This document shows positions 44,313-55,607 of a stretch of DNA of 64,000 nucleotides, in pieces. The stretch's first letter is position 1, and the number at the start of each line of letters is the position of its first letter. Source of the DNA: Chalara sp. BL73 (taxonomy: Eukaryota; Ascomycota; Leotiomycetes; Helotiales); contig CAKJVC010000012.1 in the NCBI GenBank assembly GCA_918026815.1, positions 1,798,001-1,862,000 on the forward strand, in the 5' to 3' direction. Both the position numbers and the translations under genes were made by a program. The notes beneath the pieces were generated by a model that made no database searches, had not been told where the DNA came from, and saw only the letters and a list, made by a program, of their open reading frames with translations.

Positions 44313-46573
44313 TCACAGAAGCGTAATTTCTTCGACTTTACTAGCTGACTTAAATGCTTGCAATGATAGTTTAGAGTCTAGCGATCCAGAGAAATTTGGA
44401 ATAAAGATACCCACTCGACACCATGTAGTGTCCGATAACCGATGTACCAAGAGGCCATAAGGATATCTCTCATCTTCTTCCCGACAATCTGCGGTGGTAT
44501 TGCCAATTGGAGTATTTTTAGAGACATCTTTCCCTGTACAGCTTCCCAGCAGAACCCAACTCAATTCTTGAACATCTCTATAGATTTCAGTTTCGGATGC
44601 TGTGTAATCTAAGCTAATTGAACAGCAACGCAAAGTCTCGTCGGCACAGCGGCAAGAGAAGAGCCAGTAGTCTGGTATACCTGCCGAATTATATATGTCT
44701 GGTTTAACACTAAGAATTTTTATACTTTCTAAAGACTGTAAGTTTATACAAGCAGTTCTCAAATAAATATAAGCACTAGTTATCGATCCGAATTGATTTT
44801 CTCCATGTAGCGTGATCTTTGGGTTGATATACTCCACTTCTGACAGCAAGCCCTGGTATTTAGGATAATGCCGTATAGTTTCTGTGTATCCTTTACATAA
44901 ACGACTCCATGAAGGAACGATATACGGCTCTGGTACTCGAATGCGATCAAGATGTTCGGATTTTGAGATATAGAATCGATTAAATGTGTCCCACATAAGG
45001 TCTATTGAGAGGTCTTTTTTCCAGTGACCAGCACAATAATCATCCTGAAGGCGTTCTGCAAAAGCAGATGCTACACCGCCTATAGCCGGTAAAAGGTCTG
45101 TAGGGTTAGTAAAGGAGTCCTTATCGACACCTGTCATTTCGTGCATAAAGTCAGACCAGTGTTCATATAGCGTCCGAGTTCTGTTTCTTTGGATGTCGTT
45201 TATATTGAACATAAATGACGCAGACTCTATTTCACAGCCCCTTGACTGGTATTGCGTCGGGCAGATGAAGTGAACGTTGCATTTTCCAAAATAAATCTGT
45301 CGCATTGACAGTACCCGTTCCTGGACCGCCCAGCCTCTTCGATATAGGGGACTATTAACTGCTGTATCATTATATAGTGGGTCTCTTGTACGTGTATTCG
45401 GTCTATTAACAAACTTAAATTGTAAATGGAGTCGCCGATCTAGACTTAGCCGTGCAGAAGAACGGTAAGGGAGCCAGATCCGGTGACCTTTTTGTTGTAA
45501 AAAGCCTTCACGACAGGAACTCGAAGATGCTGCAATCAGAGCGACCTCTGCGCCGCCATAAATCTGATCCATTTCAGCACATTGGTGCTCCCAGTCAGAT
45601 ATATCGTCCTGGAAGATACAAAGGCAATCGATCCATAGGTACGGTATAGAAAGGGCTTTAGTGATATTTATTGCATCTCGTAAAACAGGAACAGATTCTA
45701 ATTCGTGATTCTGAAGACCGTTTCGACGCTGTAAAAATGAAGATGTCGTTGTCTTAAGCTGGGACTGAGCATCTTGATATGGCCCCCAACAATAACTTAG
45801 AGCTGTATAACGAGGACGTCGCATTGTAAACCCGAGCCGGGTTTTCCATGAAGCGCCTTTACCCTTCCATACCACGAGTCTTGGTATCTTTCCTTTCACA
45901 TTTATAAGACGGTCCGGAATTGAAAAGGCTCTTTGGGAATTATGCTGGTGGTGTTTTTTGCATGACACGATTGAAGCCTTCAACCAGTTGATAGAATCTA
46001 AGTCCGAATAGGATTGACTAGACGGTTTATTGAAATGAAATCCTGTTGCGTCGGCATGATGATCTATTTACGGAAATATTTGTGAGCAAATTTCGAGATT
46101 TAGGACTGACCAGGTTTCATACCGTCCGCTGCTTCTATGAGACACCAATATTCTAGAGAAATGCCTCCATCGTCAAAAGAAGCATGGACCTGTAGGTAAT
46201 CCTCTCTGTTGGGACCATCGGCCCACATGTTCAACCTGTAAGAGATATTGAATGTTACTGCTTGGGCTGCTAAACTAGCTGATGTCCTTCCATATTCCTG
46301 TTGTAGAATGTTATCTGTTTCGTTTGTCAAAAGGATATCCCGGAGGAAGCCACAAAAGCCACAGCCTTGCTGAAACGATTTGCGAAGACTTGAAAAATCA
46401 ACCCAATGGTCATGAAATTCATATTCAGTTTCTATCTCATGGTCGTCTTCCATTGACAGCCTGTTAGATGTATCAGTGTTCCGGAAAATAGCGAGATCGT
46501 CGTCACACAAAACTAATTTCGCACAACTTGCGCACAGCATTGTAACGCGATCTGCCGTGGGTGAAAATGCCAT
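44313..46573 (-). CDS. HET-domain protein, 733 aa
   Basis: Two exons, 46573-46123 and 46063-44313, with a 59-bp GT-AG intron joining in phase 1. N-terminus: zinc-binding-like Cys pairs (MLCASCAKLVLC, GCGFCGFLRD) common in this HET subfamily. HET domain around residues 225-380: YTALSYCWGPY, YLWIDCLCIFQDD, DQIYGGAEVALIAASS, RRGWAVQERVLS. The C-terminal 300 residues have no further domain. ATG at 46573. No stops or frameshifts. Expected role: HET-type regulated cell death or a related immune response. Nothing in the neighbourhood identifies a partner. Confidence 0.88.
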
Positions 46574-47133
46574 GAAATGAAATGTTAGTGTTAAGAGAAT
46601 GACAAAATTCGTAGTGGATATGACTTGGGAAAGGTTAAAGATTAGGCTACGTGTTAAAATATCTCACCACCCTTCGCTTGATAGACGTATCACATCCCAG
46701 AACATTCTACGAAAAGAAAATCGCCTCGCCCAGGCATGTTTTAGCGATGTGTTAGGCTGACTTACTTACTCACTCTCCGAGCACGTACTTGTAAATTATA
46801 TACATTGGAGATTTAAGATTAACCAGGTTCGCTCTGTCTTCCAAAAAAAAAAAAAAGTGTGGGCCTGTGTGATCACAGGAATATATTTCTTGTGGTGGTG
46901 GGGCAACGTCCAGAAGAATGGATCGCAAACCTTTGGAGGAGTCCGATTGATTGCGAAATCCTTGTAATAACAAGCGAAGGATAATATTTTAAGGGACTGC
47001 GGGGTAAGTCGTGGCTTGTGTGGCTTGTATAGGGAGGTACCTTGAAAAGGCAGGATCGGCGCTGACCTCCCATTTCTTCTTCCTTCCACTTTTTACATCC
47101 GCCAAAGTCAGCGCTTTTGTGTCACCCACAATT
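46574..47133. other. Upstream region of the HET gene
   Basis: No gene recognised. Contains a run of A at about 46843-46855. Confidence 0.4.
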
Positions 47134-47338
47134 ATGGCGCCACCACTGGATGCTGCATGGCATATGTTGATCGAAACTTTACTAAACGAAGGGTTTAATA
47201 CCAAGCTAATGGCCTCAAAAGCCTCGTGCTCTCCACATGCCGTCCAGAGAATCCATCGGAAGAGACAGTAGCCCGAAATGCCCATTCCGAGAACAAACGA
47301 CGTTGGTCGTCGTAGCTGTATTACTGTACGTTCCCCAC
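47134..47338 (+). pseudogene. N-terminal fragment of a Tc1/mariner-like transposase
   Basis: ATG at 47134. MAPPLDAAWHMLIETLLNEG then ASCSPHAVQRIHRKRQ is the helix-turn-helix start of fungal Tc1-like transposases. An in-frame TAG follows (Gln expected), then PIPRTNDVGRRSCIT. The fragment ends abruptly near 47338. No inverted repeats or catalytic DDE residues nearby. Confidence 0.65.
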
Positions 47339-47369
47339 GTTCTTCCTTTCCCGTTCCTCCCTGTATCTA

Positions 47370-47728
47370 GCCTCCTTATCAGACGGCCGCGCCTACCCCG
47401 ATATCGCCGCCCAAGGCCTGTACTTCAAGTACACATGAAACGACACCATCGGCGTCATCTCCGGTACATCCGCCTCGTGCCCGCTCATGTCCAGCGTCGT
47501 GGCGCTCGTCAACGATGCGCTGGTCGCGGACGGCCATGCGCCCCTCGACTATTGAACCCCTGGCTCTACTCTGAGGGCTCCAGAGCCTTCACCGATATCC
47601 TGTCCGGTGGCAATGGCGGCTGTGGCACCACTGGCATTCCGGTTACTAAAGGGATGGATGCTGTGAGGGGCTTTGGAACTCCGATTTTCTGGGAGTTGGT
47701 TAAGTTGGCGAAGGAGTGTTCGAAATAG
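47370..47728 (+). pseudogene. C-terminal fragment of a sedolisin (S53 peptidase)
   Basis: One frame reads YPDIAAQGLYFKYT, stop TGA, NDTIGVISGTSASCPLMSSV; another frame continues LNPWLYSEGSRAFTDILSGG and GFGTPIFWELVKLAKEC to a stop at 47728. SGTSAS is the catalytic-serine motif of sedolisins (tripeptidyl peptidases, usually secreted). Trp TGG to TGA and a frameshift near 47550 break the gene. The upstream two thirds are missing. GC-rich relative to its surroundings. Confidence 0.7.
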
Positions 47729-47856
47729 GGGAGGGTTGTCGGAATGAGAGACGAATTAATATAGAAAAGTTACTGTTCTTGTGAATACATTAATATCATC
47801 ATCACCCAGCATAATATTTTTCTTTCTCTTTTGGGTGATCTTTCGATTTTTCAGAT

Positions 47857-49770
47857 TTAAGATATCATCAGCTGCTCAATTACTCTCTCGCCTTTGCAGA
47901 CCATTTCCGCAGCTTCGCCATCAAGCACCCCCTGAACGAAGCATCGCCCAACAAAACTGTAAGAAGATTCCTGTTGACGGAGTATCACAGGTGTATCACA
48001 ACCATTAAAAACACAAACAATGTCGCCCTTTTGAACCCCGGAAATATAAGTATATCCGAAAAATGTTCCGCTCGTCTCTATGATTGAAATATAGTTGAAT
48101 AAGGTTCTTGCGAGATCTTCTGCTGCGCGACTATGAACCAGGCAAAAAGGCAGCCAGCTTTCGTCAGCAACCCAATATTTGCCTTTTTCAAAGCCGGGGA
48201 AGGTTTGATAGAATAGTGGAGTATACACTCCGTCTTTCAAGAGTTCAAGTTTCTCCAACGTAGGGATCATGACATCGGAATTTTCGGAGGAGCCATCCCA
48301 GGTCAAAATCTGCAAGAAAGAAGCAAATAGATTGACTGAGGCCTCCTTGCTGTCCAGAAGATCTTTCATTTCTTAATGGGGACCAATTCGGACTATGAGT
48401 TCCAAAATTTACCGGATAGTTCTTCTTTTCCTTAATTGGCAACACAATTGCAGAAAGTTATTTCCCATAATTTTTAGTTCTGTTACGGTGTCAATCTGGT
48501 CTATTAGTATCCCCGTGCACTTCAGAATGAAGTCGGTGGTCACCAAAGGCGTATACGAGGAGAAGTCGCCTAATCCCTTGTCAGCCGAGCCTGCGCGGAT
48601 CCCCGAGTAGGCTCGTTGATTCTTCGAAAGGAAATGCCAGTCCGGAACCCAAGATGGGAGACTGAAAGCATTGCTGCCCTCGTGAAACATTCCGGTGAAC
48701 CGCAGGATGTCTGGTCGATTCGTCTCCTCGACCCGGCGCCTGCAAATTCACAATATACTTGTCTCGTGGACTTATTATAACTAGGGAGCTGATGATTTTA
48801 AAGAAGACCTTGCGGTGCAAAGATATGGTCTTGAAGGTTGCTACATGCGAAAAATACCGAGCGAGTGGCCATTGAGTGGCTTGATGAAGAGTCCAGTAGG
48901 GCTCCCTGACGATTGTCTTGCCGGAAGTCCAGATATACGGAAAGTTGAGCTAATTCCGGCTTCCAGATCATATTCTGAATAAACGCCCAAGTATATTTAG
49001 TCGCACATTTTGGTCGAGACACTCTGCCGTTTTGGACACCTCGTAAAAAAGCCTGGGAGAAGTAGACAACATCATATGGGATCATACCCCTCCCTGCTAT
49101 AAATACTAAGCCATTTGGAAGTGCAATCTCTTGTATGATCTACTTTCTCTTCCAGTATTCAAGATGCAGAAAAGCCCGTAGAGACGACCAAACGCGGTCA
49201 AGATGCGCTGAGTCCTTGTCACACTGAAAGAGTGATGGGTATTTATCTAGCTACTTAACGGCTCGGGACATGTCGCATTCCAGCTCCTTGTGGATCGGCA
49301 TCACCAAACGAATTCCGTCTTGAAGTTCGTCTGCGGCATCTGCACCGAGCCAAGAAATGGCGAGGCTTGTTTATGAATAGATTGGTCCCATCAATTGAAC
49401 CTGGCTTGTCCGTTCTTGCTCATCGTTTGATTGATACAGATTGCATCTGCCCAGAGCCGGAGAGAATGAGAAAGAGACCGTATCACAAAGAAGGGAGTAT
49501 CCGCTGAGCCATATTCTCGCAAGTAGAACTGACCCTTCGAAGATGTCTCAGAGCAGACGTCAGATTGGGCATAATTGGCAATATAGCACCACCGACAATA
49601 ACTTTCTCCTTTGGGATATTTCCGTTTCCCCAGATGTAAGAAAGCGTGATATAGTCTGGATTGTCGTCCAAGCTTACTGCGTGGAGTACGCACTGTACAG
49701 TGGCATCATCCTGCTCCGATGGCAGAATCTGCAGGATCCTAATTTCGCGTTTTGAGGTATCAGGAGCAAC
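47857..49770 (-). pseudogene. Decayed HET-domain gene
   Basis: From high to low coordinates: EIRILQILPSEQDDA and DDNPDYITLSYIWGNGNI (near 49660-49770), LRLWADAICINQT, LLDSSSSHSMATRSVFFA (near 48870), FSLPSWVPDWHFLS (near 48650), then a 170-codon open C-terminal frame with GDIVCVFNGCDTPVILRQ and FVGRCFVQGVLDGEA. These are the HET, ATxPRDxIFALxGL-like, PSWVPDW and C-terminal blocks of a typical HET protein in the right order. They lie in different frames with several stops, so it is not functional as read. Confidence 0.75.
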
Positions 49771-50921
49771 GAGGTATCAAGAGCCTTGTATATGCCACCA
49801 TCATCGGCCGGAGGCGAGTCGTTTACGACAGGATAGCTGTTTGATCGTCAGATGGAAAGCAAAAGTGGGCGACATAACGACAGCCTCTTCTTTCGAATCT
49901 TGGCCTTCAACCTTCATTTCTTAGCCAGAAGTGCTAGATATTGCTGCCTTAGGATTGCAGACGAGGCTGTCTGTTCTCTCTTCTCTCGAGCGCTGCGAGG
50001 CTGGGGTTTGGGGGCCGGCCCCCATAAAACCAAACACATTAGGAATTTTAAAGACTACATCAGGTACAAGGAGCGGACCGTATGCCGGGTACCATACCAA
50101 ATAAAGAATGTTGATACCTGCAACGCAACTCTGTCGCTGGATCACGTAACGAATTCTTGCAGAATACTAGGGACATGATTTCTAGGTGACATGCGCATAG
50201 CGTAATTGCACCAATAAAGGTGCGGCTCTGGGACGTGGCCATTGGCACTCTGCAGTAGAACATCACAGTTGACTGCTATGTCTTAACTCTATTGTTGGGC
50301 GTTCCAAGCTTGATCCTGATTGCAAACGTCAGTATTTTGCTGGTTTAATCCTCACTATTGAATGTTAATGTGGGAAAGCTTTTTCTGATCTGAATATTAT
50401 TAAACATTCTACATACTGTAACTTAGCTGGTAATGATGTAATAAACGTACTTTTAGCAATAGCAGCTGCATAAATCAATTTATCTCCTCGTTCATGTAAC
50501 TATAACTTATTTTATTACTTGAGTCAAAAGAGGGGCGAGGGGAACGCTACAGTTGCATACTATCGTAATTTATGCTCAATTATTCTAATCCTTTCCAGAA
50601 CTGGCTCCGGTCTACGATGATTTCGGTACCTCGGAGTACAACGGGGCAAGGGATGCACAGCCCAACTGGCAGGAAGTGGAACTCCCTTAAAAAAGTATCT
50701 AACGGTCGGAATACCTGCTCACGTAGCAAAGACATAGCAGCTATTGGCTACGTTCTTGCTGGTGTGGTTCTGGTATCCGTTGATTGTTATTGTGCTAAGC
50801 TACAGTATCGCGAGGTTGTAGGTCCTGAAAGGACCCACAACTTTACATGCGTTCCAACAGGTACTTTGCGAAACCCAAACCAGTTCGAAATCTATAATAC
50901 AAGTCTACTCCCCATCGTCAT
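49771..50921. other. Intergenic with an LTR family E fragment
   Basis: No gene. About 50790-50862 matches family E (GAGGTTGTAGGTCCTGAAAGG...CATGCGTTCCAACA). The 50290-50560 stretch is AT-rich and unassigned. Confidence 0.4.
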
Positions 50922-51650
50922 CTAAACCAATTGCTCATTCTTAAGGTGCAGAATCACAAATAACTCTAGAATCACGCTCAACTTAAAATCCATGCCCCTT
51001 CCCTTTCTAATCTGCACCAAATTATCCCTTTCAGGACTAGTCTTCTTCGCCAGTGTCGCAAACATATACTCTGAGCCTTTCTGATTATTCGTGAACATAG
51101 TCGACGGCACGAAAAAAAAAGGTCCATTTTACAACAGCTGATAAAATAACTCTGAAAAAACTTTTACTCGCCACGAGAACTGATGAGGTACCGCTGCTCT
51201 GCCAGGCACTGTAACGATAAGTATTGCGCTCCGATAATCATCAACAGCAAACATACTTTTTACACAGGCTAGAAAGCGCCATAAAACGTTAGGCAAGTAA
51301 AGTAAAGATGTGCAGATTGTGGCTGGAGGGTCGCTTTTGCTTTTGAGGTTAGCTGATAAGCGAGCAGCGGCGATAACGGGCAGTGTGCTGTCTGATGCGA
51401 AAAAAATTTGAATATCGCTAACTTTGGTGGATAAAAATACGAGTTCGATGCGATATAAAAGTGTAGGGTCGACCGTAAAAACGATAAAGTAGCTTGTGGC
51501 GGATTCACGGACGATGGTGAAGTAATCGACTTGGAAGTCCCGGATGGAGCATAATTGTACAGCTCCAGCGATACGGTGGGAACGTGGCGCCGATAATGGG
51601 GATTTTTCCGAGTAGGGGGGTAAGTTAGAGTTAGTGGCGTTGAGCTACAT
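50922..51650 (-). pseudogene. Unrecognised fungal gene with stop at codon 2 and a frameshift
   Basis: ATG at 51650 is followed directly by TAG and then about 170 open codons (LNATNSNLPPYSEKSPL, AGAVQLCSIRDFQVDYFTIV, YRIELVFLSTKVSDIQIFFA). CAG-to-TAG would explain the stop. Near 51105-51150 the frame shifts; a second open stretch (TNNQKGSEYMFATLAKKTS, MDFKLSVILELFVILHL) ends at 50922. The two halves look like one beta-rich single-domain protein. I do not recognise the family. Confidence 0.5.
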
Positions 51651-51959
51651 TTTGAGTTCTAGATTTTGTTGAAGAAGAAAGGATAAGTAGTAGGCTTTAT
51701 TGAAAGAGTATGGGCTTCTCTGAGTCTTTTGTATTCGTTTGTTGTAACAATCGGTATGCCCAAGTTGCAATACAGCAAGCAAAGGTGCGACACGGGAAGT
51801 CATGGCGCAGGTGAAAAGGGTGTGATTCAGGGTATGAGTGGTTTCAGACTAGATACGGGGTAGAGTCGGAGTCGCCTATATAGAGGCCTGCTTTTCCCTC
51901 TACAATTGCTCCTCATGTTTTTGTATCCTTAGTACTTTAGACCTATAAGGCAATCACTA
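51651..51959. other. Spacer before the copia remnant
   Basis: No gene. Probably part of the copia-like element or its insertion site; nothing specific seen. Confidence 0.35.
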
Positions 51960-52854
51960 TCAGCCTATTGTACGCACTCCCATATGCCTCTATTCTAGCC
52001 CGTGATTCCTTGCGTCGTTACAATTCTTATATAAAGAAGCTAGCTCTACGCTTCGGAGCAACTAGTAAAAAATGCTCAAGCACGCCACTGCCATACTTCG
52101 ATTTGGAAAAGAACGAGGGAACAGCTACGCCGGAGTTCACTAGACTATATCAGGAAAAAGTAGGCTTAGTGCTCTATACGGCTATAATGCTCAGGCCAAA
52201 TGTGGCCTTTGCGGCTGCCCAGCTCTCTCGATTTTTAGTTAACCTTAGTTCGAAGCACATGGCGGCAGTTGACTGGACGCTCCGTTATCTCTACGGAACC
52301 AGGTTCTATTCAATCATGTACAGCGGGAATACGACAGGCGCTCAGCTTGTAATAGCTTCAGACGCTTCATTTGCTGACGATCAGGAAACAAGATGATCCT
52401 TTCACGGATACGTAATTAGCTTGTTCGGCGGTCTGATAGCTTGGAGAGCCGCTCGCCAAAATACCGTTACTACTTCAACTACAGAAGCGGAACTTCTAGG
52501 CTTAAAGCACACGGCTAAAAAAGACTATAGCGCTTCAAAGGTTGTTCCGCGAGCTACAGTTGAACCTAGGGGAGCTCTGGAGGATATTTTGTGACAATCA
52601 GCAGACAATACGGCTCGTGGTAGGAGAAAACGAAAGAATAGCGACTAAGCTGCGCTATGTCGACATTCAAAACTTATAGCTGCGCCAGGAATACAGCAAA
52701 GCCTCGTTCGACGTACAATACCTGCTTACGCTGGAGATGCCAGCTGATAGGCTCACTAAGAATTTACTTCGCTATAAGTTCGAATACTTTAGAAATCTAT
52801 TGAACCTTCAAGATGTGCGCGGGAAGATCGAACAGCTGTAGTAGATCTGGGGGG
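51960..52854 (+). mobile_element. Copia-like retrotransposon, 3' end of pol
   Basis: The 142-codon frame at 51968-52396 and its continuation encode the RNase H end of a Ty1/copia polyprotein: RPNVAFAAAQLSRFL, TLRYLYGTRFYSIMYSG, IASDASFADD, then after a TGA, FHGYVISLFGGLIAWRA and TTSTTEAELLGL. Later stops are frequent. A GATCTGGGGGG polypurine tract ends at 52854. The 5' two thirds of pol, gag and the 5' LTR are absent. Confidence 0.8.
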
Positions 52855-53206
52855 TGACACTTACTACGCTTGTTACTTTTCTTTGTTATTTACTTTGTTA
52901 TGTGTATTACTTATACTTCAGCAGATTATACTAAAGGCAGCAAAGAACAAGAGCATATGATTGGTGAGGGGTACGTTCCCAAGCCACACTTTGAGGGTTG
53001 TGAAGCCCACAATACAAATACAAAAAGAGTAACGTTCCCAAGCTGCTACTTACGGGTTGCAAAGCCCTTCAAGCACCCCTCCACTATGTGAGTAACGTTC
53101 CCAAGCTGCCACTTACGGGTTGCAAAGCCCTTTCCCAAGCTCTTCAAGTATAGAGATACGATCCCAAGCTGCTTACTTACGAGTTGCAAAGCCCACGAAC
53201 TCCTCT
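52855..53206 (+). repeat. Copia 3' LTR start with about 62-bp tandem repeats
   Basis: TGACACTTACTACG begins right after the polypurine tract, as a 3' LTR should. From about 52974 there are four units of CGTTCCCAAGCTGC...TTACGGGTTGCAAAGCCC (near 52974, 53033, 53095 and 53160). The LTR's far end is not defined. Confidence 0.6.
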
Positions 53207-54074
53207 CTACGCACGGAGGAGATCGCTCAACGCCAGCAGGACGGAGTTGATTTTCTCCTCCCGGCTCGACGCACCGCCGGCACCTCCCGAAGGAGGATCG
53301 CGGCGCGGAGCAGGGGGAGAAGCGTCGTTCCCACCAGACGCCGGCGTCTCTTCTTCATCATCATCATCGTCATCATTATCGTCGTCTTCCTCTTCTCCTT
53401 GTAGCTCCCGCAGAAGCACACGCACCGTGGTGCGCAGAGCGCGAATGCGCTATAGAGCGTTAGCTTGCATTACAGCATATTACAAAAAAGCAAAACTTAC
53501 AGAAGCGGGAGCGCGAGAAAGGATTGCCTCCGTGAGGCGCGAGGAAAGCCGAGCCACCATTGGGTGGGCGGGGACGCAACGGTGCCCAGACGAGCACAGC
53601 CAGCAACGGATGCCGCGTTTGGCACTCACATCGTGGCAGGCGCCATTGCTCCGTCCTGCAATGGCGCTGCGAACGCAGCCCAAGCAAGGAACAGAGCGCC
53701 GGACGCCCCGGGTTCCACGAGGAGTACCGCGCTTGGCAGAGCCGCGCGGGGCACTAGGAGGAAAGGGAGGTGTTGCTGGTAGTGATTGTGGCGGCGGCGG
53801 AGAAGGAGAGCGCGCAGGCGGCGGCGGCGGAGGGGAGAGAGGAGAGGAGGGAGTAGGAGAAACGAGGGGGGGCTGCTCGCAAATTAGCTTCGATCTATAC
53901 TTCCCAACTGTGAACGTTCGATCTCGAGCATGGATTACGTACAAGAGAGGGGACGGGAAGAGGAGAAGAAGCAGGAGGAGAGGGAGAGGGAGAGCGGCGG
54001 CGGGAGCGGCGGTTGCTGCGCACGGCAGCCATGCGCTCCGCGAGCGCAGACTTCTTGCTCTTCTTTGGTGGCAT
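53207..54074 (-). CDS. GC-rich basic/acidic cysteine-containing protein, 249 aa
   Basis: Three exons, 54074-53943, 53875-53501 and 53449-53207, all phase 0 with good GT-AG introns (67 and 51 bp). Order of regions: Lys/Arg-rich start (MPPKKSKKSALAERM), Pro/Ser-rich linker, Arg-rich stretch, then a Cys/His block (VPCLGCVRSA, GACHDVSA, CWLCSSGHRCVPAH) that could bind zinc. Next are a helical segment (RIRALRTTVRVLLRELQ), a long Glu/Asp run and a C-terminal helix ending SDLLRA. GC content is far above that of the flanking elements and no RIP stop is present. Fungal genomes hold families of small proteins with a similar C..C/C..C block, often among repeats; function unknown. A plus-strand open frame of 323 codons over the same DNA is a GC-driven shadow. 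Confidence 0.65.
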
Positions 54075-54190
54075 TTTGATATTTGTGCCTGTGGAGAGAA
54101 GCTCGCGTTGCGAGCGTGGTGTATTTATTTACCTTGTTTACTTCAGATCACGTGATATTCAGCCTCATAGGGGTATGAACCTGGGGGGTG

Positions 54191-54384
54191 TGTCACGGGG
54201 AATGCGAGCAGCCGAGGCTCGCTTCGCATTCCTCATAGAGCTAGGTGCGCTTGGCGCGCGTTCTAGCTGTAAGGGATCTGAGCGTTCCCTTTCCTTTCGT
54301 TCTACAAGCGTGTATTCTACAACAGTATTATATCACTTCGCTCACCTGATTGACTATTCTACAGCTCTGGTTTGCTCCGTCACA
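54191..54384 (+). mobile_element. LTR-like element, family L
   Basis: TGTCACGGGGAATGCG...CTCCGTCACA, 194 bp, preceded by a CTGGGGGGTG purine run resembling a polypurine tract. No second copy in the window and no target duplication. Confidence 0.5.
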
Positions 54385-54460
54385 ATTTTGTATAGCCTCC
54401 TTCTGCTAGAATCACTGCAATACATCTATCACCCATTCCTTTAATAAGGTCCTGAATTGT

Positions 54461-54736
54461 TGTCACGTCGCGTGCTCCCAAGCACACGTGATCCATATTA
54501 GGCGAGATCCCCGAGCTCCTCGTGTATATATAGCCTGCTCTCCTCGAGCTCCCTCTTCCTTCCTTAGCTATAGATTCTCGTATTGCACCACCGTTGCCCT
54601 CTGTATCTGTAGATCCACAGCGCGTGCCGTGACAGCTTGCTCTCCTCGAGCTCCCTCTTCCTTCCTCAGCTATAGATTCTCGTATAGTACCACAGCTGCC
54701 CTCTGTATCTGTAGATCCACAGCTCGTGCCGTGACA
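54461..54736 (+). mobile_element. LTR, family B, plus tandem partial copy
   Basis: 54461-54634 is a full family B LTR. From about 54638 its right part is repeated (GCTCTCCTCGAGCTCCC...TCGTGCCGTGACA) to 54736. Probably unequal recombination between LTRs. Confidence 0.85.
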
Positions 54737-55199
54737 AAAAGATCGTTTACTCGTGCCGCCAGGAAGTCTGTTTTGGGCACCCGTTTATAAAACAAATCTA
54801 AAGGCTCTATCCAACTCGACGCTCTTGTTTTGCCCTTAAAAAAACAACGGCGAGAATAAACTTCTTGGCTGCACGGGTACTTTTCTTCTTTTCTAACTTT
54901 GAATTTTTTAAAAAAGCACTGAGCTATTATAGAATTATAAGTCGGAATCCAAACTCAGCGTTTGTTTCTTTAAAATAAAGAAAACTTCAGACAGAAATAG
55001 CGTGAAAAAAAGAATATTGTAAGATTTTAATATAGGACCGAGCGTAAGAAAATCAACAATGTATAAAAAGCTGGCGATCGGGCTCTACAACAGCGTTATC
55101 AGCACAAACATTATTAACAGTATCAATAGCTTCTATTACTTTTTTTCCGAGCATCCAAGTCTTTACTTTAACCTTTATACGCATACTTCCAGAATTACT
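54737..55199. other. Intergenic, AT-rich
   Basis: Possible promoter of the truncated secreted-protein gene that follows. Nothing else recognised. Confidence 0.35.
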
Positions 55200-55417
55200 A
55201 TGCGTTTCAATATTGCTATTTTTTTCGCTTTCACGGCAACCACTCAACTCGCACCCGCCGCACCAGCACTAGTAGCTGATGCTTTACCAGCTGGTACTAA
55301 ATAGAACGACAAGGGACCTGAAGCAGCGTAAGTTCTTTAATCTGCGCTCGCAGCTTTTCACGCTAACATTCCACTAGCTACAAGTTCGGCGCGGTAGCCT
55401 GTACATTAAAAGCCTAT
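55200..55417 (+). pseudogene. Small secreted protein gene, broken and truncated by an LTR
   Basis: ATG at 55200 gives MRFNIAIFFAFTATTQLAPA, a clear signal peptide with an Ala-rich cleavage region. After LPAGTK comes an in-frame TAG, then NDKGPEAA, a GTAAGT...CTAG intron (about 47 bp) and YKFGAVACTLKAY. The frame then runs into the LTR at 55418. The layout (signal peptide, short mature part, cysteine) fits a small secreted or effector-like protein. Not functional as read. Confidence 0.5.
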
Positions 55418-55607
55418 TGTCGGAATACCCGGGTCATAGATATTGCCTATACTTTAACCTGAGGGCACAGCCGCATGTGTTCATGCGTAATGCTCGTTGA
55501 GGTTGTTGGATAAGTCTTGATTGATTCTAAGCTACGTGTCGCGAAGAGGTTGTAGGTCCCGAAAGGGACCCACAACTCTTCACGTGACTAGTTACATGCG
55601 TTCCAAC
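55418..55607 (-). mobile_element. LTR, family E
   Basis: TGTCGGAATACCCGGG...CGTTCCAACA, 190 bp. Related fragments at 10060-10183 and 50790-50862. Contains the palindrome GGTCCCGAAAGGGACC. Flanking 5-mers differ (CCTAT, GTTAG). Confidence 0.7.

Noticed and set aside
53184..54155. 323-codon plus-strand ORF, Gly/Arg-rich
   Set aside because: GC-driven shadow; the minus strand has a three-exon gene with consistent phases and a cysteine block.
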